A stretch of 64,000 nucleotides of DNA. Origin: Paenibacillus sp. Root52. GTDB taxonomy: Bacteria; Bacillota; Bacilli; Paenibacillales; Paenibacillaceae. The notes beneath the pieces are model-generated. The model searched no databases. It was not told the origin of the DNA and saw nothing but the letters and a program-made list of their open reading frames with translations. The translations under genes and the position numbers were made by a program. This document shows, piece by piece, positions 43,685-52,839 of the stretch. How positions within the stretch are numbered: position 1 is the first letter of the stretch; each line of letters begins with the position of its first letter. Where the stretch lies: the NCBI RefSeq assembly GCF_001426865.1, contig NZ_LMFO01000001.1, positions 310,001 to 374,000 of the forward strand, read 5' to 3'.

Positions 43685-45673
43685 GTGAGCGCGAGAATAA
43701 TAGTTCCATTAGAAGATTCTTGGTTGTTTCAGGCAGATCATAGGAATGAAGGGCTGTCTCTAAAATGGTATGAACAAGGCCTTTCCTCAGGCGAGAGTGT
43801 GAATATTCCCCATACATGGAATGTGCACGAGGGCTTAGAGGAGTTTCGTGGCACAGGCTGGTATAGCTATGACTTGTTCGTACCTACAGATTGGGAGGAT
43901 AAACTGCTTCGACTCCAGTTTGACGCGGTATACCGTGATGCAGTGGTATGGGTAAATGGAAAACGAGCAGGGGAGCACGCACATTCAGGATACACTTCAT
44001 TTATCGTCGATATCTCCGACTTCATTCATTGTAATGCAGACAATCGTATTGTCGTCTCTGTCAACAATGAGAATAGTCAGACTGCACTTCCATTAGGAAA
44101 TAGTTTCGATTGGGCAGACGATGGCGGTATTATTCGAGGTGTATCACTGATCGTTAGTGGCCATGTGGCGATTGACTATTCCAAGCTCCAAGCGATTCCT
44201 TTCTTTGAAGATGATCTGCCTGGAACGACTGCTACATATGGTTTGTTATCTGGTGAAATTCGGTTGTGGGAGCTCAGCTCTGAGGCAGATATCAAGTCTT
44301 TGCAGTTGAAAGTGACCCTCTCTAATGAAGAAGGTCTCGTAAATTCACAGGAATGGGAGATCGCTGAGACGAATGGATTCCTTCACTTTAGCGATATAAA
44401 GGTAGACCACCTGAAGCTGTGGCATTTTGACCATCCTCACTTATATTCGGTTCATCTTGCTATATACGCGGATGGCGTTCTCACGGATGAGATATCAACT
44501 GCAGTAGGTTTTAGAGAGATTCGCTCCGATGGCAGTACATTATTGCTTAACCGCGAGCCTGTGAGACTCTTCGGTGTGGAGTGGATGCCAGGGTCGAATC
44601 CGGAGCATGGCATGGCCGAGACAGCTGAACAGCTTGCTGAGATGCTTCACCATATTAAACATGCCAACTGTGTCATTACCCGTTTCCACTGGCAACAAGA
44701 TAGCAAGCTGTTGGACTGGTGTGATCGGCATGGCTTACTCGTGCAAGAGGAGATTCCTCACTGGCAGACACCAAGTGAACCGGGAGACGAATGGCTGAAC
44801 ATCTCGATGCAGCATGCCGAAGAGATGATTCATCGTCATTACAATCACCCTTGCATTTACGCATGGGGACTCGGCAATGAGCTGAACGGTCAATCTGAGA
44901 TGACGAATCTGTTCTTTGATAAACTTAAGTCTCAGGTAGAACAACTTGATGACACAAGATTTATCAACTATGTATCAAATACAGTACATGACAATCCCGC
45001 TCAGGATACAACGGGTGCAGGTGATCTGATCATGTGGAATGATTATATCGGTACATGGCATGGTGAGTTAGATCGTCCAGAAGTCATTCGAAGCATAACG
45101 AAAGGCATACCTCACAAACCTGTAGTAGTAGCTGAGTATGGACTCTGTGAACCTGCTTTTGAAGGTGGAGACGAGCGCCGTGCGCAGATTCTATTAGAGA
45201 ATACGAGGGAGTATCGCAAGCATTCAGAGATCGCCGCGCTCATTTATTTCAGTCTGAACGATTATCGGACACAGATGGGTGAGGAAGGAGAGGGTAGGCT
45301 TCGGCAACGTGTACACGGATCGATGAGCCTTAATGGTATGCCTAAGCCCTCTTATGAAGTATTACGTCAATTAGCGTCACCGATCACCGTAAGTGTGAGT
45401 TCAGAGTTAGACAATATAGTCGTATCCGTTGAGGTACGTAATGATATTCCATGTCATCGCGTATCTGGATATACGTTGGAATGGAATGATCCGCAGGGTG
45501 AACGCATTGTCAATGTAATCCCTGAGTTAGCGCCAGGGCAAAAGCATGCGTTTTACTTTACCGGAATTGCTCAGGAACGTTGGAATGAGATCGGCTTAGA
45601 AATTATTAGACCAACTGGATTTTCCGTAATCAGTGGCTCTTTAAACGACCTGAATAAAAACTTCATTGGATAA
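43685..45673 (+). CDS. GH2-family beta-glycosidase
   Basis: 662 residues from GTG 43685, which has GGAGAGAGGG at six bases; ATG 43664 lies before that site. GH2 layout: jelly-roll sugar-binding domain (about 10-180), Ig-like domain (about 185-285), TIM barrel (about 290-590) with acid/base Glu399 in WGLGNELNG and nucleophile Glu484 in VVAEYGL. Shorter than LacZ and close to beta-glucuronidase or small beta-galactosidases. No signal peptide, so intracellular. Substrate not assignable. Stands alone, 155 bases after the cupin gene. Confidence 0.9.
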   Translation: MSARIIVPLEDSWLFQADHRNEGLSLKWYEQGLSSGESVNIPHTWNVHEGLEEFRGTGWYSYDLFVPTDWEDKLLRLQFDAVYRDAVVWVNGKRAGEHAHSGYTSFIVDISDFIHCNADNRIVVSVNNENSQTALPLGNSFDWADDGGIIRGVSLIVSGHVAIDYSKLQAIPFFEDDLPGTTATYGLLSGEIRLWELSSEADIKSLQLKVTLSNEEGLVNSQEWEIAETNGFLHFSDIKVDHLKLWHFDHPHLYSVHLAIYADGVLTDEISTAVGFREIRSDGSTLLLNREPVRLFGVEWMPGSNPEHGMAETAEQLAEMLHHIKHANCVITRFHWQQDSKLLDWCDRHGLLVQEEIPHWQTPSEPGDEWLNISMQHAEEMIHRHYNHPCIYAWGLGNELNGQSEMTNLFFDKLKSQVEQLDDTRFINYVSNTVHDNPAQDTTGAGDLIMWNDYIGTWHGELDRPEVIRSITKGIPHKPVVVAEYGLCEPAFEGGDERRAQILLENTREYRKHSEIAALIYFSLNDYRTQMGEEGEGRLRQRVHGSMSLNGMPKPSYEVLRQLASPITVSVSSELDNIVVSVEVRNDIPCHRVSGYTLEWNDPQGERIVNVIPELAPGQKHAFYFTGIAQERWNEIGLEIIRPTGFSVISGSLNDLNKNFIG

Positions 45674-45687
45674 GAATGGAATGAGGG

Positions 45688-45745
45688 AAAAGCCCCAGAG
45701 ATAAACCGTCAGTAGGCGATTTAATTCCGGGGCTTTTCATTTTGT
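45688..45745. terminator. Bidirectional terminator
   Basis: AAAAGCCCC (45688-45696) pairs with GGGGCTTTT (45729-45737), T-rich on both strands, between the convergent GH2 and tetR genes. Confidence 0.75.
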
Positions 45746-45811
45746 AAGATACAACAGTAGTCAATCTTTGCAGATTATGAACAGGAATAATGAATAGCTG
45801 CTCCTAGTTCT

Positions 45812-46357
45812 TTACAGGCTTCGCTCCAATAATACGCCAACTTGCTTAGCCATCGTCTCAGGCGGATATGGCATGCCGTTTATGATCCACCATTCAATGA
45901 TCCCTACATAAGCAGTTCCGGTATATTGCAACATGACATCTTCATTGAGATCTTTATTTTTGCCGCTTTCTCTGTCAATTTCTCCACTGAACCCTGCCAT
46001 TACATACTCCAGTAGCCGGGCTCGAAAAGACGGAGCCCCTTTACTAGCTAGCATGGTTGAAAAAAACAAATGATTCTTCTCAAAATATTCGAAAAATGGG
46101 ACAAGGCCATTGTTCCAATCCAACTTGCATGCCCATTCATCCAATTCCCCCAATTCTTCCATGTGGGACTCAATCATTTTGTCTAATAGATCATATTTGT
46201 CTTTGTAATGTAGGTAAATCGTTCCGCGATTAAGGTCTGCCTGATCCGCAATGTCCTGAATAGTGATTTCATCAAAACTCTTTTGATTCATTAATTCAAC
46301 GACAGCTCTTCGCAGTGCTTCTTGGGTTTTTGCAATTCTTCGATCTATTTTTGCCAT
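45812..46357 (-). CDS. TetR/AcrR-family repressor
   Basis: 181 residues from ATG 46357 (MAKIDRRIAKTQEALR); an upstream in-frame GTG and an ATG at 46417 are alternatives, and the ribosome site is weak. HTH: FDEITIQDIADQADLNRGTIYLHYKDKYDLL. The C-terminal domain is of the TetR_C_8 kind (YVGIIEWWIINGMPYPPETMA). Its promoter carries the palindrome AGTTGATTAAACAACT over the -35. A near copy lies at the start of the CMD-cupin operon, so both are likely repressed by this protein. Confidence 0.9.
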   Translation of the reverse strand: MAKIDRRIAKTQEALRRAVVELMNQKSFDEITIQDIADQADLNRGTIYLHYKDKYDLLDKMIESHMEELGELDEWACKLDWNNGLVPFFEYFEKNHLFFSTMLASKGAPSFRARLLEYVMAGFSGEIDRESGKNKDLNEDVMLQYTGTAYVGIIEWWIINGMPYPPETMAKQVGVLLERSL

Positions 46358-46471
46358 CGGATATTTCACCAAGCTTTCTTTAATATATAAAGCATCACTT
46401 TTGTCTGCACTGTTCAAATATCAACCCAATTCAAGGTTGTTATGTCCAATTCATGTGTATTTCCTTTTCTT

Positions 46472-46502
46472 ATAATAATAAACATGAGTTGATTAAACAA
46501 CT
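46472..46502 (-). promoter_or_regulatory. tetR promoter with palindromic operator
   Basis: On the minus strand TTGTTT (46500-46495), 17 bases, TATTAT (46477-46472). The palindrome AGTTGATTAAACAACT (46487-46502) covers the -35. Confidence 0.6.
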
Positions 46503-46560
46503 ATTTTTGTATATTCCCTACTGATTGTATGCCACGAACCGATAAACACCCTCACGTTTA

Positions 46561-46599
46561 TTATTAATAATTTTACATAAGATTAACAAAACGTAGATA
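46561..46599 (+). promoter_or_regulatory. PhoP-box-like repeats
   Basis: TTTACA (46572-46577) and TTAACA (46583-46588) are spaced five bases, an 11-base period; TTATTA (46561) and TAGATA (46594) continue the phase less perfectly. A -10-like TATAGT/TAGTAT follows at 46620-46627. This matches the TTHAYA-N5 direct repeats bound by PhoP in Bacillus Pho-regulon promoters. Confidence 0.55.
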
Positions 46600-46680
46600 T
46601 AGAATAAATACTATTCACCTATAGTATGATGAGCTAAAAAAACGATATACATCTGATGACTAAGGGGAAAATTAACGAAA

Positions 46681-48264
46681 ATGAACATTAAAAAAATCGG
46701 AATTTCAGTAGTTTCACTCACGATGCTAACATCGATCGGTGTGTTTGATGTGTACGGTGCAGGTACTAAGCGCACGATTGAAGTGTCGGAGCAAGCGGTA
46801 AATGTAGTGGTGGATGGACAGAAAATGGATGGTGAGTCTTTTGTCTATAACGGAATTACATATGTTCCCGCTCGAGTTATTGGGGAAGCGCTTGGTAAAG
46901 AGGTAGACTGGGACGAGCGGACACAATCCGTATTCGTTGGACAGAAAATGAATGATACACAAGGTTATCGTGGTACCAAAACACCGTATCCTTTTGACAA
47001 TACAACAAGTTATTCAGAGGCACCAACAGGGTATAAGCCGGTCTTTATAAATTTGGTAGGAAGACATGGTTCAAGACATTTGTCCAGCTCCAAGTATGAT
47101 AAGACGTTGTATGAACTACTCAGCATTGCTGAAAAGGATGGGCAGATCACGAATTTGGGCAAAGAGCTCAAGAAAGAAATCGCCAAGCTTATGGACATCG
47201 AGAAGGATCACTATGGATTATTATCGATCTCTGGCGGGGAAGAATTGAAAGGCATCGGTTCTAGACTAGGCAACAATTATAAAGATATCTTCACGGATGA
47301 TAAAAAGGTCATTGCGCAAGCAACTTTCAAGGATCGGACTCCACAGAGTAGAGATCAATTTATTGAAGGGTTAGAAGGAAGCTTAGGCAGCAAGAAGGTA
47401 GACATTCTCTCCTCCGCTTTTGAAGAAGGAAGCGACCCATATCTGCGTCCGTATGATCTAGCGACGAAATACAATGAATTTGCTGAAGATGGTGAATGGG
47501 TTAAGCTGTACGAGAATTATGCTACACAAGAAAAAGGAATAACGTATGCGAAGGAGCTGCTGTCTCCTTTGTTCTCTGAAAGTTTCTATCAGAGGTTAGA
47601 TGCGGGTGAGTTCCAATTGAAGGACGAGAAAGGAAAAGTGAAGCTGAGCAATCCAACCGAAGCAGCTTCCAATCTATATGAGTTGTATATCATCTCTTCG
47701 AACCTGAAAGAAGAAGGTAACTTAGAATTCGGAAGATACTTCACGACTAACCAATTGAAATGGTATGAAAGTTTGGATAGTATTCAAGACTTTTACGAGA
47801 AAGGACCGTCCCTAACTTCGACAGATCTACCTCAAAATATCGCTGCACCACTCGTGAAAGAGCTGCTCACATCTACTGAACAGTCCATTGAGAATAAGGA
47901 CACGGCTGGAATTTTCCGATTTGCGCATGCAGAAACGATTATTCCGTTATCTTCATTCTTGGACATCAAAGGGGCGAATGTCAGTGTAGACAACCCGGAG
48001 AAAGTGGCTGAAAGCTGGAATGGTGCTGAGATTTCTCCAATGGGAGCTAATATTCAGTGGATTCTGTATTCCAATGGTGAGGATTATATGGTGAAGATGC
48101 TGAGAAATGAAGAGGAAATTGCCTTCCCGATTGAAACGAAGAGCTACCCGTATTATAAATGGGAAGATGTGAAGAAGTATTATGAGACGAAGCTGCAGAA
48201 GGTTGGCGTAGACATGAACAGTAGTCTGGAAGACAATATTGAGCTACTAGAGACAAAATTCTAA
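46681..48264 (+). CDS. Secreted histidine acid phosphatase (MINPP/phytase-like) with copper-amine-oxidase-like N-domain
   Basis: 527 residues. Signal peptide (about 1-26, cut near VYGAG), then a small stalk domain of the copper amine oxidase N-terminal type (about 35-90: VVVDGQKMDG, GITYVPARVIGEALGK) common on Paenibacillus surface proteins. A histidine phosphatase domain follows with RHGSRH (Arg128-His129) and the proton-donor triad HAE (His416-Glu418), which is HAE as in MINPP phytases rather than HD. It would release phosphate from phytate or other organic phosphates outside the cell. PhoP-like repeats upstream support phosphate-starvation control. Confidence 0.88.
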   Translation: MNIKKIGISVVSLTMLTSIGVFDVYGAGTKRTIEVSEQAVNVVVDGQKMDGESFVYNGITYVPARVIGEALGKEVDWDERTQSVFVGQKMNDTQGYRGTKTPYPFDNTTSYSEAPTGYKPVFINLVGRHGSRHLSSSKYDKTLYELLSIAEKDGQITNLGKELKKEIAKLMDIEKDHYGLLSISGGEELKGIGSRLGNNYKDIFTDDKKVIAQATFKDRTPQSRDQFIEGLEGSLGSKKVDILSSAFEEGSDPYLRPYDLATKYNEFAEDGEWVKLYENYATQEKGITYAKELLSPLFSESFYQRLDAGEFQLKDEKGKVKLSNPTEAASNLYELYIISSNLKEEGNLEFGRYFTTNQLKWYESLDSIQDFYEKGPSLTSTDLPQNIAAPLVKELLTSTEQSIENKDTAGIFRFAHAETIIPLSSFLDIKGANVSVDNPEKVAESWNGAEISPMGANIQWILYSNGEDYMVKMLRNEEEIAFPIETKSYPYYKWEDVKKYYETKLQKVGVDMNSSLEDNIELLETKF

Positions 48265-48371
48265 TTTGCGGATTGAAAATGTTATTTTTATAATGTCTAA
48301 TTCAATTGTATTAAATCTCGTATGAAGTACAACTGTTCTCTAGTAAACTCAAAGACATGTTAATCATGGTA

Positions 48372-48448
48372 TCCCCTTGTAGTAGACAAGAAGGAGTGAC
48401 TATCTAGTTTAGATGGACTCGTTCTTGCCTACTGAAGGGGATTTTTTT
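48372..48448 (+). terminator. Very long imperfect hairpin with T-run
   Basis: ATCCCCTTGTAGTAG near 48372 pairs through most of its length with CTACTGAAGGGGAT ending at 48441, and the arms continue inward (CAAGAA/TTCTTG, GAGT/ACTC, ATCT/AGAT) to a four-base loop. Seven T residues follow. It terminates the phosphatase transcript or forms a small structured RNA. Confidence 0.7.
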
Positions 48449-48584
48449 GTGTTTTCATACAAACGGGTTAGGATCGTACATCTTTATGTTCGTTTTCTTC
48501 ATTTCGTTCAACTGTTGGTAGGGATAAACTGATACAGTATATGGAAGAAATGTACATACATTTGAGTTCCTTTGGAGGTATGAG

Positions 48585-50912
48585 ATGAATTCGCACAAAG
48601 TCTGGTTTGACCAACCTGCTGATAAATGGGAAGAGGCTTTCCCTATAGGAAATGGTACCTTGGGCGGAATGGTTTTTGGAAAGACCCATATGGAACGGAT
48701 TCAATTAAATGAGGATAGTCTATGGTATGGTGGGCCAATGGAGCGGAATAATCCGCTGACCCTTGAATCACTGGACAAGTTACGAGACCTCATTTTTGCT
48801 GGGGAGATACGTAAAGCGGAAGAACTCGCAGCGATTGCTTTCGTAGGTGTGCCTGACGGGCAGCGGCATTATGAGCCACTAGGCGATCTATACATCGCTA
48901 TGAATCATGGTGAAGATGAGGCTACTCAATATGAAAGACATCTTGATCTTGACCAAGGGACGGTGCGCGTTGAATACGTGGCTGGTGAGGTGAAGCATCG
49001 GCGTGAATACTTTGCAAGTTATCCAGATCAGGTCACGGCTATCCATCTAACCTCAAGTGTTCCGGGACAATTGGACTTCTCCACATTGTTTGGCAGAGGA
49101 TCGGTACTGGAGCGAAGCAAATGGTCGGATACCTTGAGGCATCCCGTTGGTTTCCAGGCCTATCTGGATCGAATTGAACAGAGCGGCACGCATGATGTCA
49201 CCATCCGCGGTAGAAGTGGTGGGGAAGAGGGCGTGCGCTTCTGCTGTGTCATTCGGATCGTGCCGGTAGGTGGACAGGTTCATTATGCGAGCGGCCAGCT
49301 TACTCTAACCAATGGGACGCAGGCAACCGTTCTAATCGCAGCCTGCACGGATTTTCGTTTTCCTAAGGAAGAACTGGTAGACGAGTGTGTTCGTAGACTA
49401 GATGCAGCCGCGGCAAAATCGTATGACCAGCTGCGCTTAGAGCATGTTAAAGATTATCAATCTTTATTCAAAAGGATGGATCTCCACCTTGAAGGTGAGG
49501 GAGATAACTCGATCTCTGCCACACTTCCAATCACTCAGCGGTTGGAACGACTTAGAGCAGGGGGGAGCGACCCTGAGCTAGTGAGCCTATATTTTCAATT
49601 CGGTCGTTACTTGCTCATCTCCAGCAGTCGGCCGGGTTCATTACCCACTAACCTTCAAGGAATCTGGAACAAAGACATGCTTCCGATATGGGATAGTAAA
49701 TATACGATCAATATTAATACACAGATGAACTACTGGCCTGCCGAGAGCTGTAATCTCTCTGAGTGCCATATCCCGTTGTTTGACTTTATTGAGAGACTGC
49801 GAGTTCGAGGTAAGGAAACTGCCCAAATGATGTATGGTTGCGAAGGATTCGTGGCTCATCACAACTCCGATATCTGGGCTGACAGCGCACCCCAAGATGT
49901 GTGCGTAACCTCTACGTTCTGGACGATGGGTGGTGCTTGGCTATCATTACATTTATGGGATCACTACGAGTACACAAGTGACAAGGAATTTCTGCAGCAG
50001 ATGTACCCTACGATGAAGGATGCCGCACACTTCATTGTGGATTATCTGGTGGAAGATCCAAGCGGCCAGCTGGTTATCTGCCCCTCATCTTCACCCGAGA
50101 ACCGCTATGTGTTAACAAATGGAGAGTCAGGAGCGTTATGCTACGGTGCTTCCATGGACAATCAGATCATCCGAGAGCTGTTTACACATTGCATCGAGAG
50201 TACGCGGATTCTGCAACAGGATCATGACTTCGGTGAAACATTGCGAGTAGCGTTAACCCGCATTCCAGAGATCACGATTGGCAAACATGGGCAGATCCAG
50301 GAGTGGAGTTTGGATTATGAAGAGGTGGAGCCAGGTCACAGGCACATATCCCATTTATTTGCCTTGCATCCTGGGACACAGATTACGCCGAGTGCTACAC
50401 CGGAATTAGCTGAAGCGGCTCGCATAACATTAGACCGCAGGTTGGAGCATGGTGGAGGGCATACAGGTTGGAGTAGAGCTTGGATTTTGAATATGTGGGC
50501 AAGGTTAGAGCAGGCAGAACTCGCTCATGATAATGTACTGGAACTGCTGTGTTCATCAACTTTACCCAATCTGTTCTGTAATCATCCTCCGTTTCAAATT
50601 GACGGGAATTTTGGTGGCACCGCAGGTATTGCAGAAATGCTTCTCCAGAGTCATGGCGGAGTACTGCGATTACTGCCTGCTCTCCCCACGGCTTGGGCGA
50701 AAGGTTCTATTCGCGGCATGCGAGCTAGGGGCGGATTCGAAGTCGATTTGGAATGGGAAAATGGGAATCTGGTGCATGCCAGAATACAGGCTGACCACCC
50801 ATGCCAAGTCATCGTATCTTACCGGAATCAGCAGAGGGAATTCAATGTTCCCGAATCAGGCTATACCCTTTTACTGACGGATCAAGATTGGAACACACCT
50901 ACATCATCGTAG
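48585..50912 (+). CDS. GH95 alpha-L-fucosidase (or related)
   Basis: 775 residues with GGAGG before the ATG. The N-terminal domain [18 protein letters not shown], ...[12 protein letters not shown] and [11 protein letters not shown] is diagnostic of GH95. The (alpha/alpha)6 barrel carries [35 protein letters not shown] and the active-site Asp in [16 protein letters not shown]. No signal peptide. GH95 enzymes remove alpha-1,2-L-fucose, some alpha-L-galactose. It precedes the YesN/YesM and transporter genes on the same strand but is separated from them by a terminator. Confidence 0.92.
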   Translation: MNSHKVWFDQPADKWEEAFPIGNGTLGGMVFGKTHMERIQLNEDSLWYGGPMERNNPLTLESLDKLRDLIFAGEIRKAEELAAIAFVGVPDGQRHYEPLGDLYIAMNHGEDEATQYERHLDLDQGTVRVEYVAGEVKHRREYFASYPDQVTAIHLTSSVPGQLDFSTLFGRGSVLERSKWSDTLRHPVGFQAYLDRIEQSGTHDVTIRGRSGGEEGVRFCCVIRIVPVGGQVHYASGQLTLTNGTQATVLIAACTDFRFPKEELVDECVRRLDAAAAKSYDQLRLEHVKDYQSLFKRMDLHLEGEGDNSISATLPITQRLERLRAGGSDPELVSLYFQFGRYLLISSSRPGSLPTNLQGIWNKDMLPIWDSKYTININTQMNYWPAESCNLSECHIPLFDFIERLRVRGKETAQMMYGCEGFVAHHNSDIWADSAPQDVCVTSTFWTMGGAWLSLHLWDHYEYTSDKEFLQQMYPTMKDAAHFIVDYLVEDPSGQLVICPSSSPENRYVLTNGESGALCYGASMDNQIIRELFTHCIESTRILQQDHDFGETLRVALTRIPEITIGKHGQIQEWSLDYEEVEPGHRHISHLFALHPGTQITPSATPELAEAARITLDRRLEHGGGHTGWSRAWILNMWARLEQAELAHDNVLELLCSSTLPNLFCNHPPFQIDGNFGGTAGIAEMLLQSHGGVLRLLPALPTAWAKGSIRGMRARGGFEVDLEWENGNLVHARIQADHPCQVIVSYRNQQREFNVPESGYTLLLTDQDWNTPTSS

Positions 50913-50927
50913 CGAGAATGGTTATAC

Positions 50928-50960
50928 GTCGTTGGCTCAATTGGGTCAGCGACTTTTTTT
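50928..50960 (+). terminator. Terminator after GH95 gene
   Basis: GTCGTTGGCTC (50928-50938) pairs with GGGTCAGCGAC (50943-50953) with three G-T pairs; T7 run follows. Confidence 0.8.
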
Positions 50961-51067
50961 GATGTTAGGAGGTGTTCTTCTTCCGACTTAGTTCGATGAT
51001 CGAAATGTGGCAGTTCATATGTTCTGTTGTCGTTTCGCGCAATAAATTTAGTAATCCGTGCAATGAA

Positions 51068-51100
51068 ATTGCTTACATTAAGCTATAAAATGTAAGCAAT
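51068..51100. promoter_or_regulatory. Perfect 12-base inverted repeat before yesN-type gene
   Basis: ATTGCTTACATT (51068-51079) and AATGTAAGCAAT (51089-51100) with a nine-base AT-rich centre, no T-run. It lies 174 bases upstream of the response regulator; a dimer-binding operator is likely. The gap 50961-51273 also holds a GC-rich hairpin near 51211-51241 of unclear role. Confidence 0.55.
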
Positions 51101-51273
51101 CAGGCACATCTAACCAGAATTTTGCAATGCACCCGGGATATAAGCATCTGGATTAGGAATTTGGCTATGTCTTTATTCATCATACTGTGCAGAAGGAACC
51201 TTACGGGATTCCGCCCGCCGAGATAGAACATGCGCCGGCGGTTTATTTTCGTTGAGGAAAGGGGACGAAATAC

Positions 51274-52839
51274 ATGTTAAAGGTATTGCTAGTGGACGAT
51301 GAAATGTTTGTTCGGAAGGGGATGCATGAACTGATTGACTGGCATGTCCTCGGCATGGAGATTACGGGTGAAGCGGAGAATGGTTTGGAAGCATTACATA
51401 TGGCGGAATGTTTGCGGCCTGACGTCATCATTACGGATATTCGAATGCCTGTTCTAGATGGGCTGGAACTGATCCGTGCTATAGAACAACTGCCAAATCT
51501 GGAGCCGGTATTCATCATTATTAGTGGATATCATGACTTCAAGTATGCACAACAGGCTATCAAATACGGGGTTCATGATTACATTCTCAAGCCGATCGAT
51601 GATGAAGAAATGACGGCAACATTACAGAAATCAGCCGACATGATTCATAACAAAAGAAAGCATGCCTTCTTAGCAGCGGAACAAGCCAGCACGTTTATGC
51701 TTGAGGACATTCTCAAAGGTAAGGTACAGAAGGAGCAAGAGTATCGGTATACTGAGGTGTTAGGGATTCATCCACAGGACGATTTGATGATGGTATTGAT
51801 CGAACCGCAGTCGGGATTGGATGAGAGGAAAGTCAGTGTCCAACGAGTGCGTGAGGTGTTACAAGCGCTGGAAAATGATTTTTTTAGTATGTTCGTGATG
51901 GAGCAGCGAAATAGGTTTGTCCTCATGCTTGTATGGAAGGAGAATAACCGTAGGAGCATTGTGGAAGACAAGCTGAACTGTATTCACAAAAAGCTAAGTG
52001 AAAGTTTAAATGTGGATATCGGTCTGTACGCAGGCACACTCGTGAATGAAATAAGTGATGTTCCAAGGTCGTATCGTGAGGCGGAAGAAGCGATTCGTCA
52101 CAAGTACGCTGAACATAGCGGAGTCGTAAGATTTATGGAGATTAAGGAAAAGCCGCTATATGTGTTCAACGTGAATCAAGACGATATCGAACCTCTAATC
52201 CTAAGTTTGGAAGAGAGGAGTCAGGCTGCCTGTCATCAAATGGTGAATGACATGTTCAACCAATTCCATGTGCGTCGCTTTTCCCCTCAAGCCGTTACAG
52301 GTTCATTGCTACGTTACATTACAGGGATTCTCGCTGTAGTTCATGAGATGGGTGGGAATGACAAAGGGCTACAACGGCTGAAGGAATTGGCACAACAAAG
52401 TCATGAGGGCTGGAATTTACGATTGCTTCAGGACGCTTTCTTGGTCGCTTTAGAGGAGGCAGAGGAATACATTGCACAATTACGGAAAGAGCAGTCCAAA
52501 GGAGATATTAGCAAAATCAAGCGTTACATTGATTCGCATTATACCGAAAATATCAGTCTCAAAAGTATCGCTGCGCTGTTCTATGTGAATCCAGTCTACC
52601 TTGGACGCCTCTTTCGCAAAAGCTATAATCTTTATTTCAATGAGTATCTACTTGAACTGCGTATACAGGAAGCGAAGAAGCTCCTTCGTCAAACAGATCT
52701 AAGAATGTACGAGGTGGCTGCACGTGTAGGATTTCAGAACGCAGATTATTTTGTAACACAGTTTGAGAAGATCGTCGCCATGTCACCTACCTCATATCGT
52801 AATTTTATCAAAAAAAACAGTCAGCGAGGTGCACAATGA
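51274..52839 (+). CDS. AraC-type response regulator (YesN family)
   Basis: 521 residues. Receiver domain (1-120) with Asp55 in VIITDIRMP and Lys in YILKPID, a central about 250-residue region, and a C-terminal AraC double HTH (IKRYIDSHYTENISLKSIAA... VAARVGFQNADYFVTQF). It is phosphorylated by the kinase encoded next (ATGA overlap) and should activate the downstream binding-protein/permease operon. AAAGGGG ribosome site. Confidence 0.93.
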   Translation: MLKVLLVDDEMFVRKGMHELIDWHVLGMEITGEAENGLEALHMAECLRPDVIITDIRMPVLDGLELIRAIEQLPNLEPVFIIISGYHDFKYAQQAIKYGVHDYILKPIDDEEMTATLQKSADMIHNKRKHAFLAAEQASTFMLEDILKGKVQKEQEYRYTEVLGIHPQDDLMMVLIEPQSGLDERKVSVQRVREVLQALENDFFSMFVMEQRNRFVLMLVWKENNRRSIVEDKLNCIHKKLSESLNVDIGLYAGTLVNEISDVPRSYREAEEAIRHKYAEHSGVVRFMEIKEKPLYVFNVNQDDIEPLILSLEERSQAACHQMVNDMFNQFHVRRFSPQAVTGSLLRYITGILAVVHEMGGNDKGLQRLKELAQQSHEGWNLRLLQDAFLVALEEAEEYIAQLRKEQSKGDISKIKRYIDSHYTENISLKSIAALFYVNPVYLGRLFRKSYNLYFNEYLLELRIQEAKKLLRQTDLRMYEVAARVGFQNADYFVTQFEKIVAMSPTSYRNFIKKNSQRGAQ

